Part shown: piece after piece, positions 31,484-41,897 of the stretch
How the letters are laid out: each line of letters starts with the position of its first letter
Numbering within the stretch: position 1 is the first letter of the stretch
Assembly (NCBI RefSeq): GCF_030247185.1
Contig: NC_080572.1
Coordinates: forward strand, 154,240,365 to 154,304,364
Reading direction: 5' to 3'
Source: Malaya genurostris
Lineage: Eukaryota > Arthropoda > Insecta > Diptera > Culicidae
DNA: 64,000 nt
The notes under the pieces: generated by a model
What the model was told of the DNA's origin: nothing
Seen by the model: the letters and a program-made list of their open reading frames with translations, nothing else
Databases searched by the model: none
Position numbers and translations under genes: made by a program

Positions 31484-32182
31484 ATTTAACGTTTGAATGA
31501 CCAAAGAAATGTACTTATGATCAGACAACGAAGGTTCGAGCTCATCGGAGACGAGCCAATTCACCAACTCATGCGCAATTCTATCAGAGCAGAGAGTTAC
31601 GTCCAAAACCTCCTCTCTTCCAGATCTCGCAAAAGTTGGACGATTTTCTGCATTGACTATGTGCAGGTTTGTACTGCTCACAAATTCCATCATATCAGAG
31701 CCTCTCGAATTTATATCTGTGCTGCCCCAAATGATATGGTGAGCATTATAAGCCGATTATAAGCGGTAAATCACTTTTGCAGCAGTATGATACAACCTTT
31801 TTAAAGTCATCGCTTGGTGAAAGTTGGTTATGCGGTAAATATGCCGAACAATAGATATATTTCCTGTTTATGCGATCAATAGTCATACCAACTGTGACAG
31901 CACAAATATCCCGAGTTGTGAGCTCCGATATGAGAGAAACATCGAAAGCACTATTTGCAAGTATGTATGCTTGAGGCATTTCACGTGGATTAGTCATACC
32001 GGTCTTGTTGAAGGCAACAAAAACTGGGTTAAACAATTTTCCAACGTAGAACTTTCCCTTTGGAAATATGGTTCTTGAACCAAAGCTATAGAAGATTTAC
32101 CTTCTTGCAGAAGTCTGGATAGATTCATAGTTGCTGTACGTTTATGCTGAAGATTGATTTGTGTTACTCTAACCATTATCAA
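31484..32182 (-). pseudogene. R1/LOA-like endonuclease fragment
   Basis: The minus-strand start at 32182 gives MIMVRVTQINLQHKRTATMN, then SIALVQEPYF (the catalytic glutamate), IYCSAYLPH, LPLIIG, NAHHIIWGS, FVSSTNLHIVNAENRPTF, VLDVTLCS and LSDHKYI (the terminal S-D-H). This is a nearly complete endonuclease of the R1/LOA type in three frames. It is cut at its 3' side by the plus-strand AAAT tail, so no RT remains. Confidence 0.8.
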
Positions 32183-33099
32183 TTAAAGTAACGAACACTC
32201 CACCTCCAGCACAAACCGTACATCAACTAGAAGAAAATTGGCTTATAATCGCCTATAGCGAACCATGTAAGGATTTTTTAAAATGTTTTAATTATTTAAA
32301 TCCCACGAGTTGCGAAGAAAGAAGTCGTCCACTGTGCCAGAGCTTCGCTTAACACAGTAAGGGAATATCCCAAGACATTCCTTTCACGACTGCATCGTTT
32401 AACCTCCTGCAGCCATTCAGTCATCGGCACGGAAATACACCTTGACTTAGGAGTTCCTATTTTTGTGGCCTTTTACGACATGGAACAGGAAACCAGTGAA
32501 TCAATTCTTGGTAGAAAATAATTCCGCCGGATGCCACACGGCTTACCTGTTTGGTGGACTTATACCACCGGTACAGGTGGACCGTAGCGTTATTCTTAGC
32601 AAGTTTGGAAAACCGCTACCAACACTACAAGGCTATCTAGGCTGCTCAGAGAGGGAAGTTGACATTGATGGTCAACTTCCATGGATGGCCGAGCAGCCTT
32701 TAAAGGGTAACAGAGGTATTTTGGCCACTTCATATATTTTGGCCCACATAACAACCTTTATGGATTTAATCGATGTAAAGTAACCCATGTTGTATCAATT
32801 TGAAGTTAATCACATTAAAATAACTATCGCGGAAGGATTTTTCAAAGATATTACAATATTTGGTGGATATTTTCACAAAATTGGCCAACATGAAATCAAT
32901 CCTAAAGTGGGTCAAAATACCTCTTATACCCTAGTAGTTTATAGATTTACATACTCAGTTTAAGAAATCTTTGTGAATATTCAATTGGTTCTAGTTCTTT
33001 GGGAATAATTAATTGGTACTAAAATGCACTGATTAGAGGAATTAATTGAATGGTAGAAATGTTGAGTACTTTTTGTCATATTCTTTTATCTACACTAAA
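32183..33099. other. no gene recognised
   Basis: The first part (32183-32720) lies upstream of the endonuclease on its own strand and could be the end of its ORF1, but I found no zinc knuckles or recognisable protein. The frame at 32463-32783 (plus) has no features I recognise. From 32720 the sequence is AT-rich. Confidence 0.4.
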
Positions 33100-33560
33100 A
33101 CAAAAATTGTGGAGAAACTGGAATTAGATTCAAGACCTAAATTCGGAACCATAGACTGGCTCAGAATTCAGTTACAAACTATTGAACCTGAATTAAGGAA
33201 TCGAATTTAGTTCCAGAATCCATTTTCTGAATTCTGGAAATTAATTCTGAGTGCGAGTTTAGGAATTGAATTCTGTAGCTGGATTCAGGGAGTAGATTCT
33301 GAAACTGAGTTCAGAAACTGAGCTCTGGTTCAAAAGTCAATTCCTAAGCCCAGATTTCAGTTTTAAAATTAATATCTTGAATTTTGTTCCCGAATTGAAT
33401 TCTTGAAACAAAATTATAGATTCGATGTCGGACCTAAATCAAGACACTAAATTCAGTTCCAAAATATAGTCAAGAAACACGGCTTTAAAAATCTAATGCC
33501 AGAATTGGAATTCAGTTCCAAAGTCTTAATTCTGAATTGTGAGCCAATTTTTTTAGATCA
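33100..33560. repeat. degenerate GAATTC-rich minisatellite
   Basis: Dozens of variants of GAATTC(T/A)G and TTCAGTTCC follow one another (for example 33160-33300 and 33470-33540) with irregular spacing. Low-complexity, non-coding. Confidence 0.6.
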
Positions 33561-33732
33561 TAGAAGTTTTGGTCAATAAATGGTGAGATAACTGAGTCCT
33601 TACAAGTTCCTATCTCACGCCTCCCCGTGTGTCTATGATTACATTTGGTCAATAGAACGGCGTCGAGTGGGTGCTATCGCCTTCTGCGTTAGTAGCAGAA
33701 TGAGAGGATGCGAAATGGTTTATAAGTTAAAG

Positions 33733-34087
33733 TCATTTAGGGGTTATCCTCTTTTATGCATAAGGCACATAACCGATTTCTATACTTTATATTTCGTCTT
33801 CGACTCGTCAGTATATAAAAGTTTATGTTGAACTGTAATGTAACCTAGCAGTTCAACATAAACAGCTAGGCAGACATAAAGTTTCTGCTACTTACAGAAC
33901 ACTTTTTTTATTTGCACTGAAGTGCAACGTCTTTACTACTGTGCCGAACGTAAACGAGCTTCGACTTAAACTGGCCGATCCAGGTGATGGTCATTTAGGG
34001 GTTATCCTATTTTGTGCATAGGGCACATAACCAATTTTTATACTTTATGTTTTGTCTTCGACTCGTCAGTACATAACAGTTTATGTT
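33733..34087 (-). mobile_element. retrozyme-like element, second locus, 1.4 units of 258 bp
   Basis: TCATTTAGGGGTTATCC starts at 33733 and 33991 (258-bp spacing). The insertion is flanked by a perfect 10-bp direct repeat, TAAGTTAAAG (33723-33732 and 34088-34097). Unit 1 holds a complete minus-strand ribozyme; unit 2 is cut inside the ribozyme and has AAAA for GAAA. The sequence is clearly diverged from the 15-kb copy, so it is a distinct subfamily or an older insertion. Confidence 0.8.
33786..33880 (-). ncRNA. hammerhead self-cleaving ribozyme, diverged copy
   Basis: On the minus strand: TTTATG-TC (cut predicted between 33873 and 33872), long stem I, CTGACGA, stem II GTC-GAA-GAC, GAAA, TATAAA. 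Distal stem I is a 15-bp perfect helix (GTTTATGTTGAACTG with CAGTTCAACATAAAC). Against the 15-kb copies three stem I pairs and one stem III pair changed on both strands together, which supports selection on the fold. Confidence 0.85.
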
Positions 34088-34097
34088 TAAGTTAAAG

Positions 34098-34335
34098 CCC
34101 ATCCTAAGGTGCAATATTTATCGTAGTATATTACAACCTATAATTCTGTTGTTTATTATCTTATTTACTATATATTGAATTAAATATTATTACATTATAT
34201 ACAATTATCTGTAAAATGTTAAAAAATGATGGGTTTTACGCGCATTTGATGAATTTCATCTGGGCTTTTCCCACTCCACCAAAAACTCTATTAAGATCAA
34301 TCCAGGTCAGATGGAAATAAGTAAATAAATAAATA
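34098..34335 (+). other. 3' end of a non-LTR element (second copy of tail family)
   Basis: GATGAATTTCATCTGGGC, CTTTTCCCACTCCACC and then AAATAAGTAAATAAATAAAT resemble the end at 31410-31479. It is a 5'-truncated fragment without coding sequence. Confidence 0.6.
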
Positions 34336-34440
34336 TTATATTATATTATATTATATTACACTATGTTATATTATATTATGTATTATTATATTATATTGTA
34401 TTGTATTATATTATACTATATTGTAGTATGCTCAATTATA
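34336..34440. repeat. ATATT microsatellite
   Basis: Imperfect (TTATA)n repeats directly after the retroelement tail, probably grown from it. Confidence 0.85.
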
Positions 34441-35175
34441 TCAGTAATGAGGAGGAGCAGGGAGTGCATCAGGGTATCATAAAAGTGAATGACAGGATGA
34501 TGGAGTGGATTGCCAACCTGCGTCACGTGGGATGGCTTTGTATTTCTCCCTGAATGTTTGAAATGAGTAAGACGCACCCTTCTACTAAATATACCATTAA
34601 GCTGGTATTGTGAATTTTTTTATTATATGGCCTGATGTTCTTGCTGGAAGGCATTGGGTCCCCAAAGCCAGTTGTGGCCTTCTTAACAGCAGTTATATAA
34701 AAGCTATCTGATAATTAAACTCGGATCTACTGTAAGTCTATTGAGTTATTTATGATTATTTCTCACTGCTGATTATTTAATAACAAATTGCTGATCATCT
34801 GATGGCATTTACAAAGAATCATGTTAATATGTTTGGTACTCGTCGAGATATTTACGATTATGCTCTGTCCATTCGTGTACCGTGCGAATTTAAAAAGGTG
34901 TCTTATAATAAAGTAAGACTTATTCACGTCAAAATATGTTTTAATCCAAATAATGGTATCATGACGCCTTTCTCACATAACTCACATTTTCATGTTTATC
35001 ACTAGGAGATTCTTCCAAAATACTTTATTTAAAATTTGACTAAAAGTTAAAAAGTTTATTTGGGAACATACTTACATAACATTTCATCCTCCAGCTCCAA
35101 AGCCAGAAGTCGGATCCGTGAGAAATTCAAATGCAGCTTATAAGAACATGAGACTTTTCGTTTGAGTTCCGGTTT
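34441..35175. other. no feature recognised
   Basis: AT-rich sequence. The frame at 34802-35005 has no recognisable motif and no support beyond being open. Confidence 0.5.
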
Positions 35176-36714
35176 ATCCGTCTTTTACTTACCTTATCTT
35201 ACCTAACAGCTATAGACCTGGGGTGTCCTTTGCTGTATCAAGCAAACGTCTCCACATAACTCGGTCCATGGCTGCTCGTCGCCAGCCACTCAAGGCACGG
35301 ATGCTCCTGAGATCACCCTCCACTTGATCGATCGACCTTGCTCGCTGCGCTCCTCTTCTTCTTGTACCAGTCGGATTAGATTCAAGAACCATTTTCGCTG
35401 GGCTGTCGTCCGACATCCTTATGACATGCCCAGCCCATCGTAGACGTCCGATTTTAGCTGTCCGTACGATAGGTGGTTCTCCTAGCAGCTGTTGCAATTC
35501 GTGATTCATACGCCGTCTCCACGTTCCGTCTTCCATCTGCACACCGCCATAGATATCAGCACCTTTCTTTCGAAAACACTGAGGGCGCGTTGGTCCTCTG
35601 CCAACATAGTCCAGGTCTCGTGGCCATTGAGAACAACCGGTCTAATGAGCGTTTTGTAGATGGTCAATTTCGTGCGGTGGCGTACTTTTCTCGATCGGAG
35701 GGTTTTTTGTGAGTCCAAAGTACGCACGATTTCCTGCCAAAAATACGACTATGAATTTCACTGCTAGTGTCATTATCGGCGGTCACCAGTGAGCCCAAAT
35801 ACACGAACTCGTCAACCACCTCGATATCGTCACCGTCTATCAATATTCGTGGTGGGAGGCGAACCGTTTCTCCTCTAGAGCCTCTTCCTCTCATGTATTT
35901 TGTTTTCGACGCATTTATGGCCAGTCCGATACGCCTGGCTTCAGCTTTCAGTCCGATGTAGGTTTCCGTCATCTTCTCAAGGTTACGTGTTACAATATCA
36001 ATATCGTCCGCGAAGCCAAAAAGTTTTACGGACTTTCGGAAGATCGTGCCACTAGTGTCGATCCTCGCTCTTCGAATCACACCTTCCAGGGCAATATTGA
36101 ACAAGATACAAGGAAGTCTATTACCTCGACGTAGCCCTCTCCGAAATTCGAAGGGACTCGAGAGCGTCCCAGATACTCGGACGTAGCACATCACTCTATC
36201 CATCGTTGCTTTGACCAATCGCGTCAGTTTATCTTCCAAACTTCCGTGTGTCATTTGCGCGGTACAGCTGTTCCATCGCTTCGCGATCGTGGTCTTCCTG
36301 GTGGCGCTTTTTCCTCCGGAAAACCGTGTTCTGTCTGTTCCGTGCCTGTCTATATCGTTCCTCGTTCGTCCTCGTGCGGTGTTGCAGCATCCTCGCCCTT
36401 GCTGCATTCTTCTCTTCGACCAACTGCTGACATTCGCCGTCAAACCAGTCATTTCCTCGATTCGATAACCTCGTACCTAGAACGGTTGCAGCTGTGCTAC
36501 TCACGGCGGACCTTATGTTCCTCCAGCCGTCTTCAAGAGTCGCCGCGCCAAGCTGCTCTTCCGTTGGTAGCACAAGCTCCAGTTGTTGCGCGTATTCCTC
36601 TGCAGTACGAATGCTACGTAGTCGTCGGAGAAGGATCGCCCGTAGACGTCGATTTGATTTTCCGTATGTTGATAAGGTGATCTCCAGGTGGGTTCGGTAT
36701 ATTCGAAACCAGGG
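35176..36714 (-). pseudogene. RTE-clade non-LTR retrotransposon fragment
   Basis: Minus-strand blocks: the endonuclease-RT linker (NDWFDGECQQLVEEKNAARA, YRQARNRQNTVFRRKKR, AMEQLYRANDTRKF), RT pieces (KATMDRVMCYVRV, FRRGLRRGNRLPCILFNIALE), the catalytic FADD in KLFGFADDIDIVTR, YLGSLVTADN, and the diagnostic RTE C-terminus GRLRWAGHVIRM, with the stop at 35210. A large part of the RT fingers and palm is deleted near 36230-36450 and the frame changes at least three times. Short TAAGGTAAG-type repeats at 35176-35209 form the 3' tail. Confidence 0.85.
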
Positions 36715-37972
36715 CTGACATTATGCATCTCGAATCGAGTGGCTCGATACGATTATTTTTGAAGTCGATTCGACTGAATTGTGGCATTACGTTTCGCTTT
36801 CGGCCTCGTGATCGAGATCCTAACAATGTGGTAGTAGATTTCGACTGACGCTGCTCAAACTGTCATAACAAACATAGGTAAACAAACCCATATACATTGC
36901 AATTATTTCGATTACATTTATTCGGTTCAAGTATTGAAAAGAAGAAAAATGTTTGTAATACTGCGGTTTTAAGTTGCCACGAAATTTCTGAAATTTAAAT
37001 CAAGAAGCAGATTCCTTTCCACTCCATTTGAAAACGTAAAGAATTTTTTCTGGCGTGTTCTGGTACACAATTTATCGAAGAACTTTTGAAATTATAATAA
37101 ACAAACTTCTGTGTTTTTCATGTATTGTTGCAAGTCTAATACAATTTACGTCATCCATATGTGTAGTTTTAATCAAAGGCTTTTAGGTTCTGCAGCTTTC
37201 ATTGTAGTATTTTCTCATATTTATTAGGAGATATTGCTTTAGGCTCAATATATAAGGAGATATCCATTCTTTGTAGTATTCATAATCTATTTAGGTAGTA
37301 TTGAAGAGTCAAATACACGCTAATAGCACGAGATTGTGATACTTTTGACACATTCTAAATACTTTCAAGGTGTTTGGACAAATTTTTCAATTTACTTGAG
37401 TTAGATATATGGGTATTATTCGTTCATTGTTATCAAGCGAACAAGCTTTTTCCCACAATCCGTTTGAGCGACGTTTTCCGTCTACAGGAACCAGAAATTT
37501 GATCACAAACTACAGTTACTGGGCATAGGTTAGTTTCGACTTACTTTTGTTATTTTAAATAAATACCACGCAGCTTTCATTTAATATGCTTTTTAAATAG
37601 TTCGACTTGTATATAATATGACAACCACACAAAATATATAATGATATACAAAACAATGCATTAGAAGAAAGATTATCAATACTAATGTGTTTATGAAAAC
37701 CTAAGATGTTATCGATAACTACCTTTAAATAAAAAAAACGTATTCGAAGACTCATACTCGAAAGTAAAAAGGCTTTCGACCATTTCTTATCGAGTTCAGT
37801 CGTTTACGAGCTCGATTGTATTGGTTCCATAATGCCAAAACTTTTCGATAATCTAATACTTCTTCGAGTTAAGTCGAACTAAGCTCGATGATCGACTTTC
37901 AATCGAAAACCATAATACGAAACGTGGTCGATTCGATAAAATTTTAGTCGAATCGAGATACATAATGCCACC
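36715..37972. mobile_element. non-autonomous TIR element
   Basis: The left end has TGACATTATGCATCTCGAATCG; the right end in reverse complement has TGGCATTATGTATCTCGATTCG. Both are followed by further CTCGA/TCGA-rich subterminal sequence. It sits at the edge of the RTE relic. CCAG flanks it on both sides, loosely, and may be the duplication. No transposase ORF in 1.26 kb. Confidence 0.6.
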
Positions 37973-38302
37973 CCAGAACTCTGGAACTCTAGATCCGGAA
38001 GTCGGAATGAAACTCAATAGCATCCTATGGGATCATAAGAAGTTTTATTTGAGCCTACGTTTGACAAAATAGATGCTACCATTTCTGAGAACAAGTGACA
38101 TTATTTGACACAAACACACATACATAGCTACAGACAAACATGTACAGATAATGCTCAATTCGACAAACTGAGTGGAATGGTATATGACACTACACGATTT
38201 TTTGAGTGATAACTTATCCTTTCTCTGTGAAAAAAGCAAAAACGATTTCGCTTCGAGTGCATGTAACAAGTAACAAGTTTGAATTGTTGTAATGAATTTC
38301 AG
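37973..38302. repeat. diverged interspersed repeat, then intron sequence
   Basis: GATCCGGAAGTCGGAATGAAACTC and GGAATGGTATATGACACTAC resemble, in reverse, the 11100-11500 block. The last 30 bases before 38303 are pyrimidine-containing and end in TTTCAG, a good splice acceptor. Confidence 0.5.
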
Positions 38303-38485
38303 CAAAACTGTCGCCGAGTTGAAGCTTAAATTTCCAAGGTTGCAACAAGAACTACGTAAAATTTTATCTTCAGACATGGACAGATTGTGCCGAGAAGAAA
38401 ATTTTATCAAAGAAGAACCAGAAAGATTAGAGTCGGCTTTGAGAAGATGCAAAAAACTGACTGGAACTTTAGTCACGTTGAAAAG
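38303..38485 (+). CDS. candidate host gene exon, unknown coiled-coil protein
   Basis: The reading frame starts after a TTTCAG acceptor and encodes a charged helical stretch (ELKLKFPRLQQELRKIL, DMDRLCREENFIKEEPERLE, RRCKKLTGTLVTLKR). It ends at AAAAG|GTTTAA, phase 2. Joined across a 64-bp intron to 38550-38646 the frame continues without a break. Heptad-like leucines suggest a coiled coil. It does not resemble any transposon protein I know. I do not recognise the family, and a methionine at 38292 lies before the acceptor, so this is probably an internal exon of a larger gene. Confidence 0.55.
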
Positions 38486-38549
38486 GTTTAAAGAAAAGAA
38501 TTATTTACACCCTCAACATTCACAGTCTAATAGGTTCTATTTGTCGCAG

Positions 38550-38646
38550 GCTTGCAAGTGTACAGGAACAACGATTACCAGTTCCAGAATCCTCTTTATC
38601 CGACGAGTCAGAAAGAATACCAGAAGAACTGTCGAATACCAGTAAG
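38550..38646 (+). CDS. candidate next exon of the same host gene
   Basis: Begins after TTTGTCGCAG and completes the split Arg codon. It then encodes LASVQEQRLPVPESS, LSDESERIPEELSNTSK, and ends at AAG|GTAAGG, an excellent donor in phase 0. The peptide is acidic and Ser/Pro-rich. The 64-bp intron has the size typical of small dipteran introns. Consistent phase over three splice sites is hard to get by chance, but no transcript evidence is available. Confidence 0.55.
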
Positions 38647-40634
38647 GTAAGGACAATACATCTCACCAAAAAGATATTTTAGCAATATGCCAAAATGTAT
38701 GAATTTACCTCTTTTGTTTATAATAAGTTTCGTTACATAAACATTTTTGTACATTTTAATTGTACTGCATCCTGAAATTTATATTCTCTTTCGAATGGTG
38801 GCACGAAGCGTGACTGGCACAAACCACACTTTTTATCTATACGCCCAATTTTCTAGAAGATGACTCAACCGAGTTCTACAATCTTAGGTTCACTTGAAAG
38901 CTACTATTAGGTTGTGAATCAATCAAGCGACTGTCTCTTCCGGTTACGAAGATATATTAGTGTCAGACAAAACGCATTTTTACGCTCCGCTCAATTTTCT
39001 CCAATGACAATGCTTGCTAACTTTTTTTATGATCAAGTCAAAGTTGGAGTAGATAATGATTCAGTTTCTACCTATTATGAGCTCAAAAAGATTAATCGGT
39101 TATGAACCAAAAATTTGGGAAAATATAAGGGTACCTTTCCTTCCTAATTTTGGGTAGCTCAGAGATAGCTGGTATACGTCCACGATTCGGATTTAAATTT
39201 ATATCGAAGTATGCAAAATAAATATTTCTTCCCTTCTTCGAAACTGAGGATTGATTAAAATTGCACTTCAATTTATTGAGTCCATTATTCTTACCTTAGA
39301 AATGGTTTAACCACCAGCCGACTAAGCGCAGTAGTAGTATGCCTCTAACTAAAACACGTAATCCGCGATGTTAAATGTATTAAAGTTCTACGCAACATGT
39401 AAATCTTTTGGAAGTCATAAAAGCTATTTTTATGTTGCAACCATTACGTTAATTTGAAATGTTAGCTGATTTTTTCCTAATAGTAGTCCCGAATCACATT
39501 TGTTCACCCCTTTATCATAATGACGTTAAAACATCAATATACGTTTGACAATAGATTTTGACATAGCAGTGTTTTTTAATTATATCATGTTCCAACTAAC
39601 GAATACCCAATTAACGAAAACTCCAACTAACGGGGCTCCAACTAGCGAATTCCAACTGTACTCTGATTGTAGTGAAACAAAACTTAGACGACAACCCGAT
39701 TAAACAATACTCCGTACATGTCCAGATTGCTTATGGCCAGTGTCCCATCTCAGATCTCACAATAATCAAAGTTTTCATGGTATCCTCGTCAAATAAGGTC
39801 AGTTTTATGTTGTTATCTTTCCCGTATGATTCGATCAATTTTAACTTACCATTCCTCTCCCTTAAAATAACCTTAGAACCTTTATTGATATAAAAGTAGT
39901 ATCTATATTCGTCTAGAAGCATCGTTTCTCGTCGAATACATTTTATATTGAACTCCTCTTTTTTATTGAACTTACTACAACTTTCCTCCATGATAACCCT
40001 TATGACCACCTCTAAGTAGTGTACAAAGTTTCTGTGATTTTCAAAAAGTATCGATTCACACCTTTGGTACATGCGCCAACCTTGGTGACGATTTTTTTGG
40101 TTGTTTCGTAGTTATGCTGAAACTTGCATACACTCGCGTTCATAAGCAGATAAAGACTATTGTCCCTCAGTTCTTTGAAATTCCTGCAAAATAGAACCAG
40201 ATCTTTTGATATTATTAAAATTTTTGCATTCAAATAGCAATAGCAGTATTATCTAGCACAACCTTGAAATTCTCTCTTATTTTACAAAAAATGGAAGATG
40301 AAATTTGGTTTTCAAGACCCCCTTCTCCTAGTCTACATCCTTTCTCCTCTCTTGTTTGTAGACAAATAAGAAAATATTACAATAAACACCCGTTTTTAGA
40401 GGCAATTACTACGAATTCCACTTTTTTGAACACCAAATGCAATGCTAATGGAGAAAAATAAAAAATACCCTTATGAGCACCTCTGAATTATAAAAAGTAC
40501 CTGTGCCAAGTTCGGTGATAATTTACTGAGTTGATATGGAATTTTGCTGATATATACAAACAATTTGACTTCCAGTTTCTTTATTAGCGACACTTGCTAT
40601 TCTGCAACGTGTATAAATATACTTACGTCGTGAA
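38647..40634. other. probable intron, degenerate repeats, no gene
   Basis: AT-rich. Around 38815-39060 there is a degenerate block with repeated ACGCCCAATTTTCT / CGCTCAATTTTCTCC motifs. Around 39590-39660 a short motif (CCAACTAACGAA) is repeated about five times. I find no convincing ORF on either strand. Confidence 0.5.
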
Positions 40635-41815
40635 TACGACTTACTTTACTATGGGGCGCCTTTTCAAAATTTACCCTCTGAGAGAGTGATAAGTTTTTGA
40701 TCGTGAATATCTCTTGTTTTATCTAACGAATCAACATAATTTTTGCTACATGCCATCAGAAATATGATCAAAATTTTATGATAAAATTTTCAGTTGTGTG
40801 AAATAATCTCAAATAATTGAAAATTAAACTTTTCTGAAATGTTTGCTATAAACGAGTATCAAAGAGAATAATTCATAAGGCGCGTTTGCCTTTCTCATAT
40901 TTTTAAAGCTCATAGCTCAGTGATCTATGGAAGGATTTATATAATCTAACTACCAATAGAATCGAAATTTTTCAACTTAAACGTGTATAGCAACAGCATT
41001 GAAGTATTTCAATAGTACAATATTGAAAAACCTGTCTAATTTGACCCATGTCAACACCAGCCAATCAGAACGCGTTCTGAGGAAGAGAACAAAATATCTG
41101 CTGCTGTACAAAAAATCGTCCAAGCAAAATGTTCCGAACAGTGCTTAATATCGTAGTGAGTTCCACAATTTGGTCCTTATGAACGGCAGGAATGAATCCC
41201 GTACAGCATCCTGAAAGTTTTCTTTCAGTGAAATGCAAATCCGAAATGAAATAATCGACATTGAAATTCTATATGCTTCTATTTTTATAGCCGTTAGGAC
41301 CGCCCATTAGTGAAAAAGCTACAAACAAAATCACGTAAAAAGAAACCTCTTAACAAAAATTGGATCAGATTGGATTCTATCGCCACTGCGAGCACATGTA
41401 TTTTGTGTTGTTTGCAAAGCTAGTTTCGCTTCCGACAAGAGCGATTACGTCACAGCTGCCAGTCATTTGTATTGGCGAAAAAGCAACGGTGGAGAGCATC
41501 ACACAAAATCAGCCGTTCTAATGGCTCTAAAAGTTTTCTAAAGAACTATTAGGATTTCTTCTTCGCAAATCGAAGGTAAATATCCTCAGTTTAGTGCAAA
41601 TCTAGAACTGTTTGATTAGATTTGTGCACTTTCCGCTGTGTGAAATTCACAGTTATCGAGATCAAGTGAAGCCTTCTTTGTTTTTGCGAAAAATGTGAAA
41701 AAGGGGAATCATACAATTAATCAACTAATTGATATTCGGAGATGTTAAGGAACATGTCAGTTGTTTTCGTATTCACGACATCCAGTTATGTCTCTGACAT
41801 AAACCCACACGCCTT
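40635..41815. mobile_element. 1.2-kb non-autonomous element, copy 1
   Basis: Matches 54309-55508 from end to end: GTCGTGAATACGACTTACTT at the left and GTATTCACGACATCCAGTTATG near the right, where GTCGTGAATAC and GTATTCACGAC are exact inverted repeats. No ORF. The copies differ by scattered substitutions and small indels, so neither insertion is very recent. Confidence 0.7.
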
Positions 41816-41897
41816 GTTATAATTATCTGTGCCTGACGAAAAAATACCGATTGTTCGCCAACACTAACTACACCACCCTCCCCCTTAAAATATCCAA

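Noticed and set aside
32463..32783. 106-codon plus-strand ORF as a gene
   Set aside because: No start context, no recognisable motif, and it lies antisense to the region upstream of an endonuclease relic; more likely element sequence.
34042..34087. Fourth hammerhead ribozyme in the second unit at 34 kb
   Set aside because: The unit is truncated before stem I closes and the essential G of GAAA is changed to A, so it cannot be active.
39731..40072. 113-codon minus-strand ORF
   Set aside because: Low-complexity, AT-rich and without motifs; part of a degenerate repeat region.
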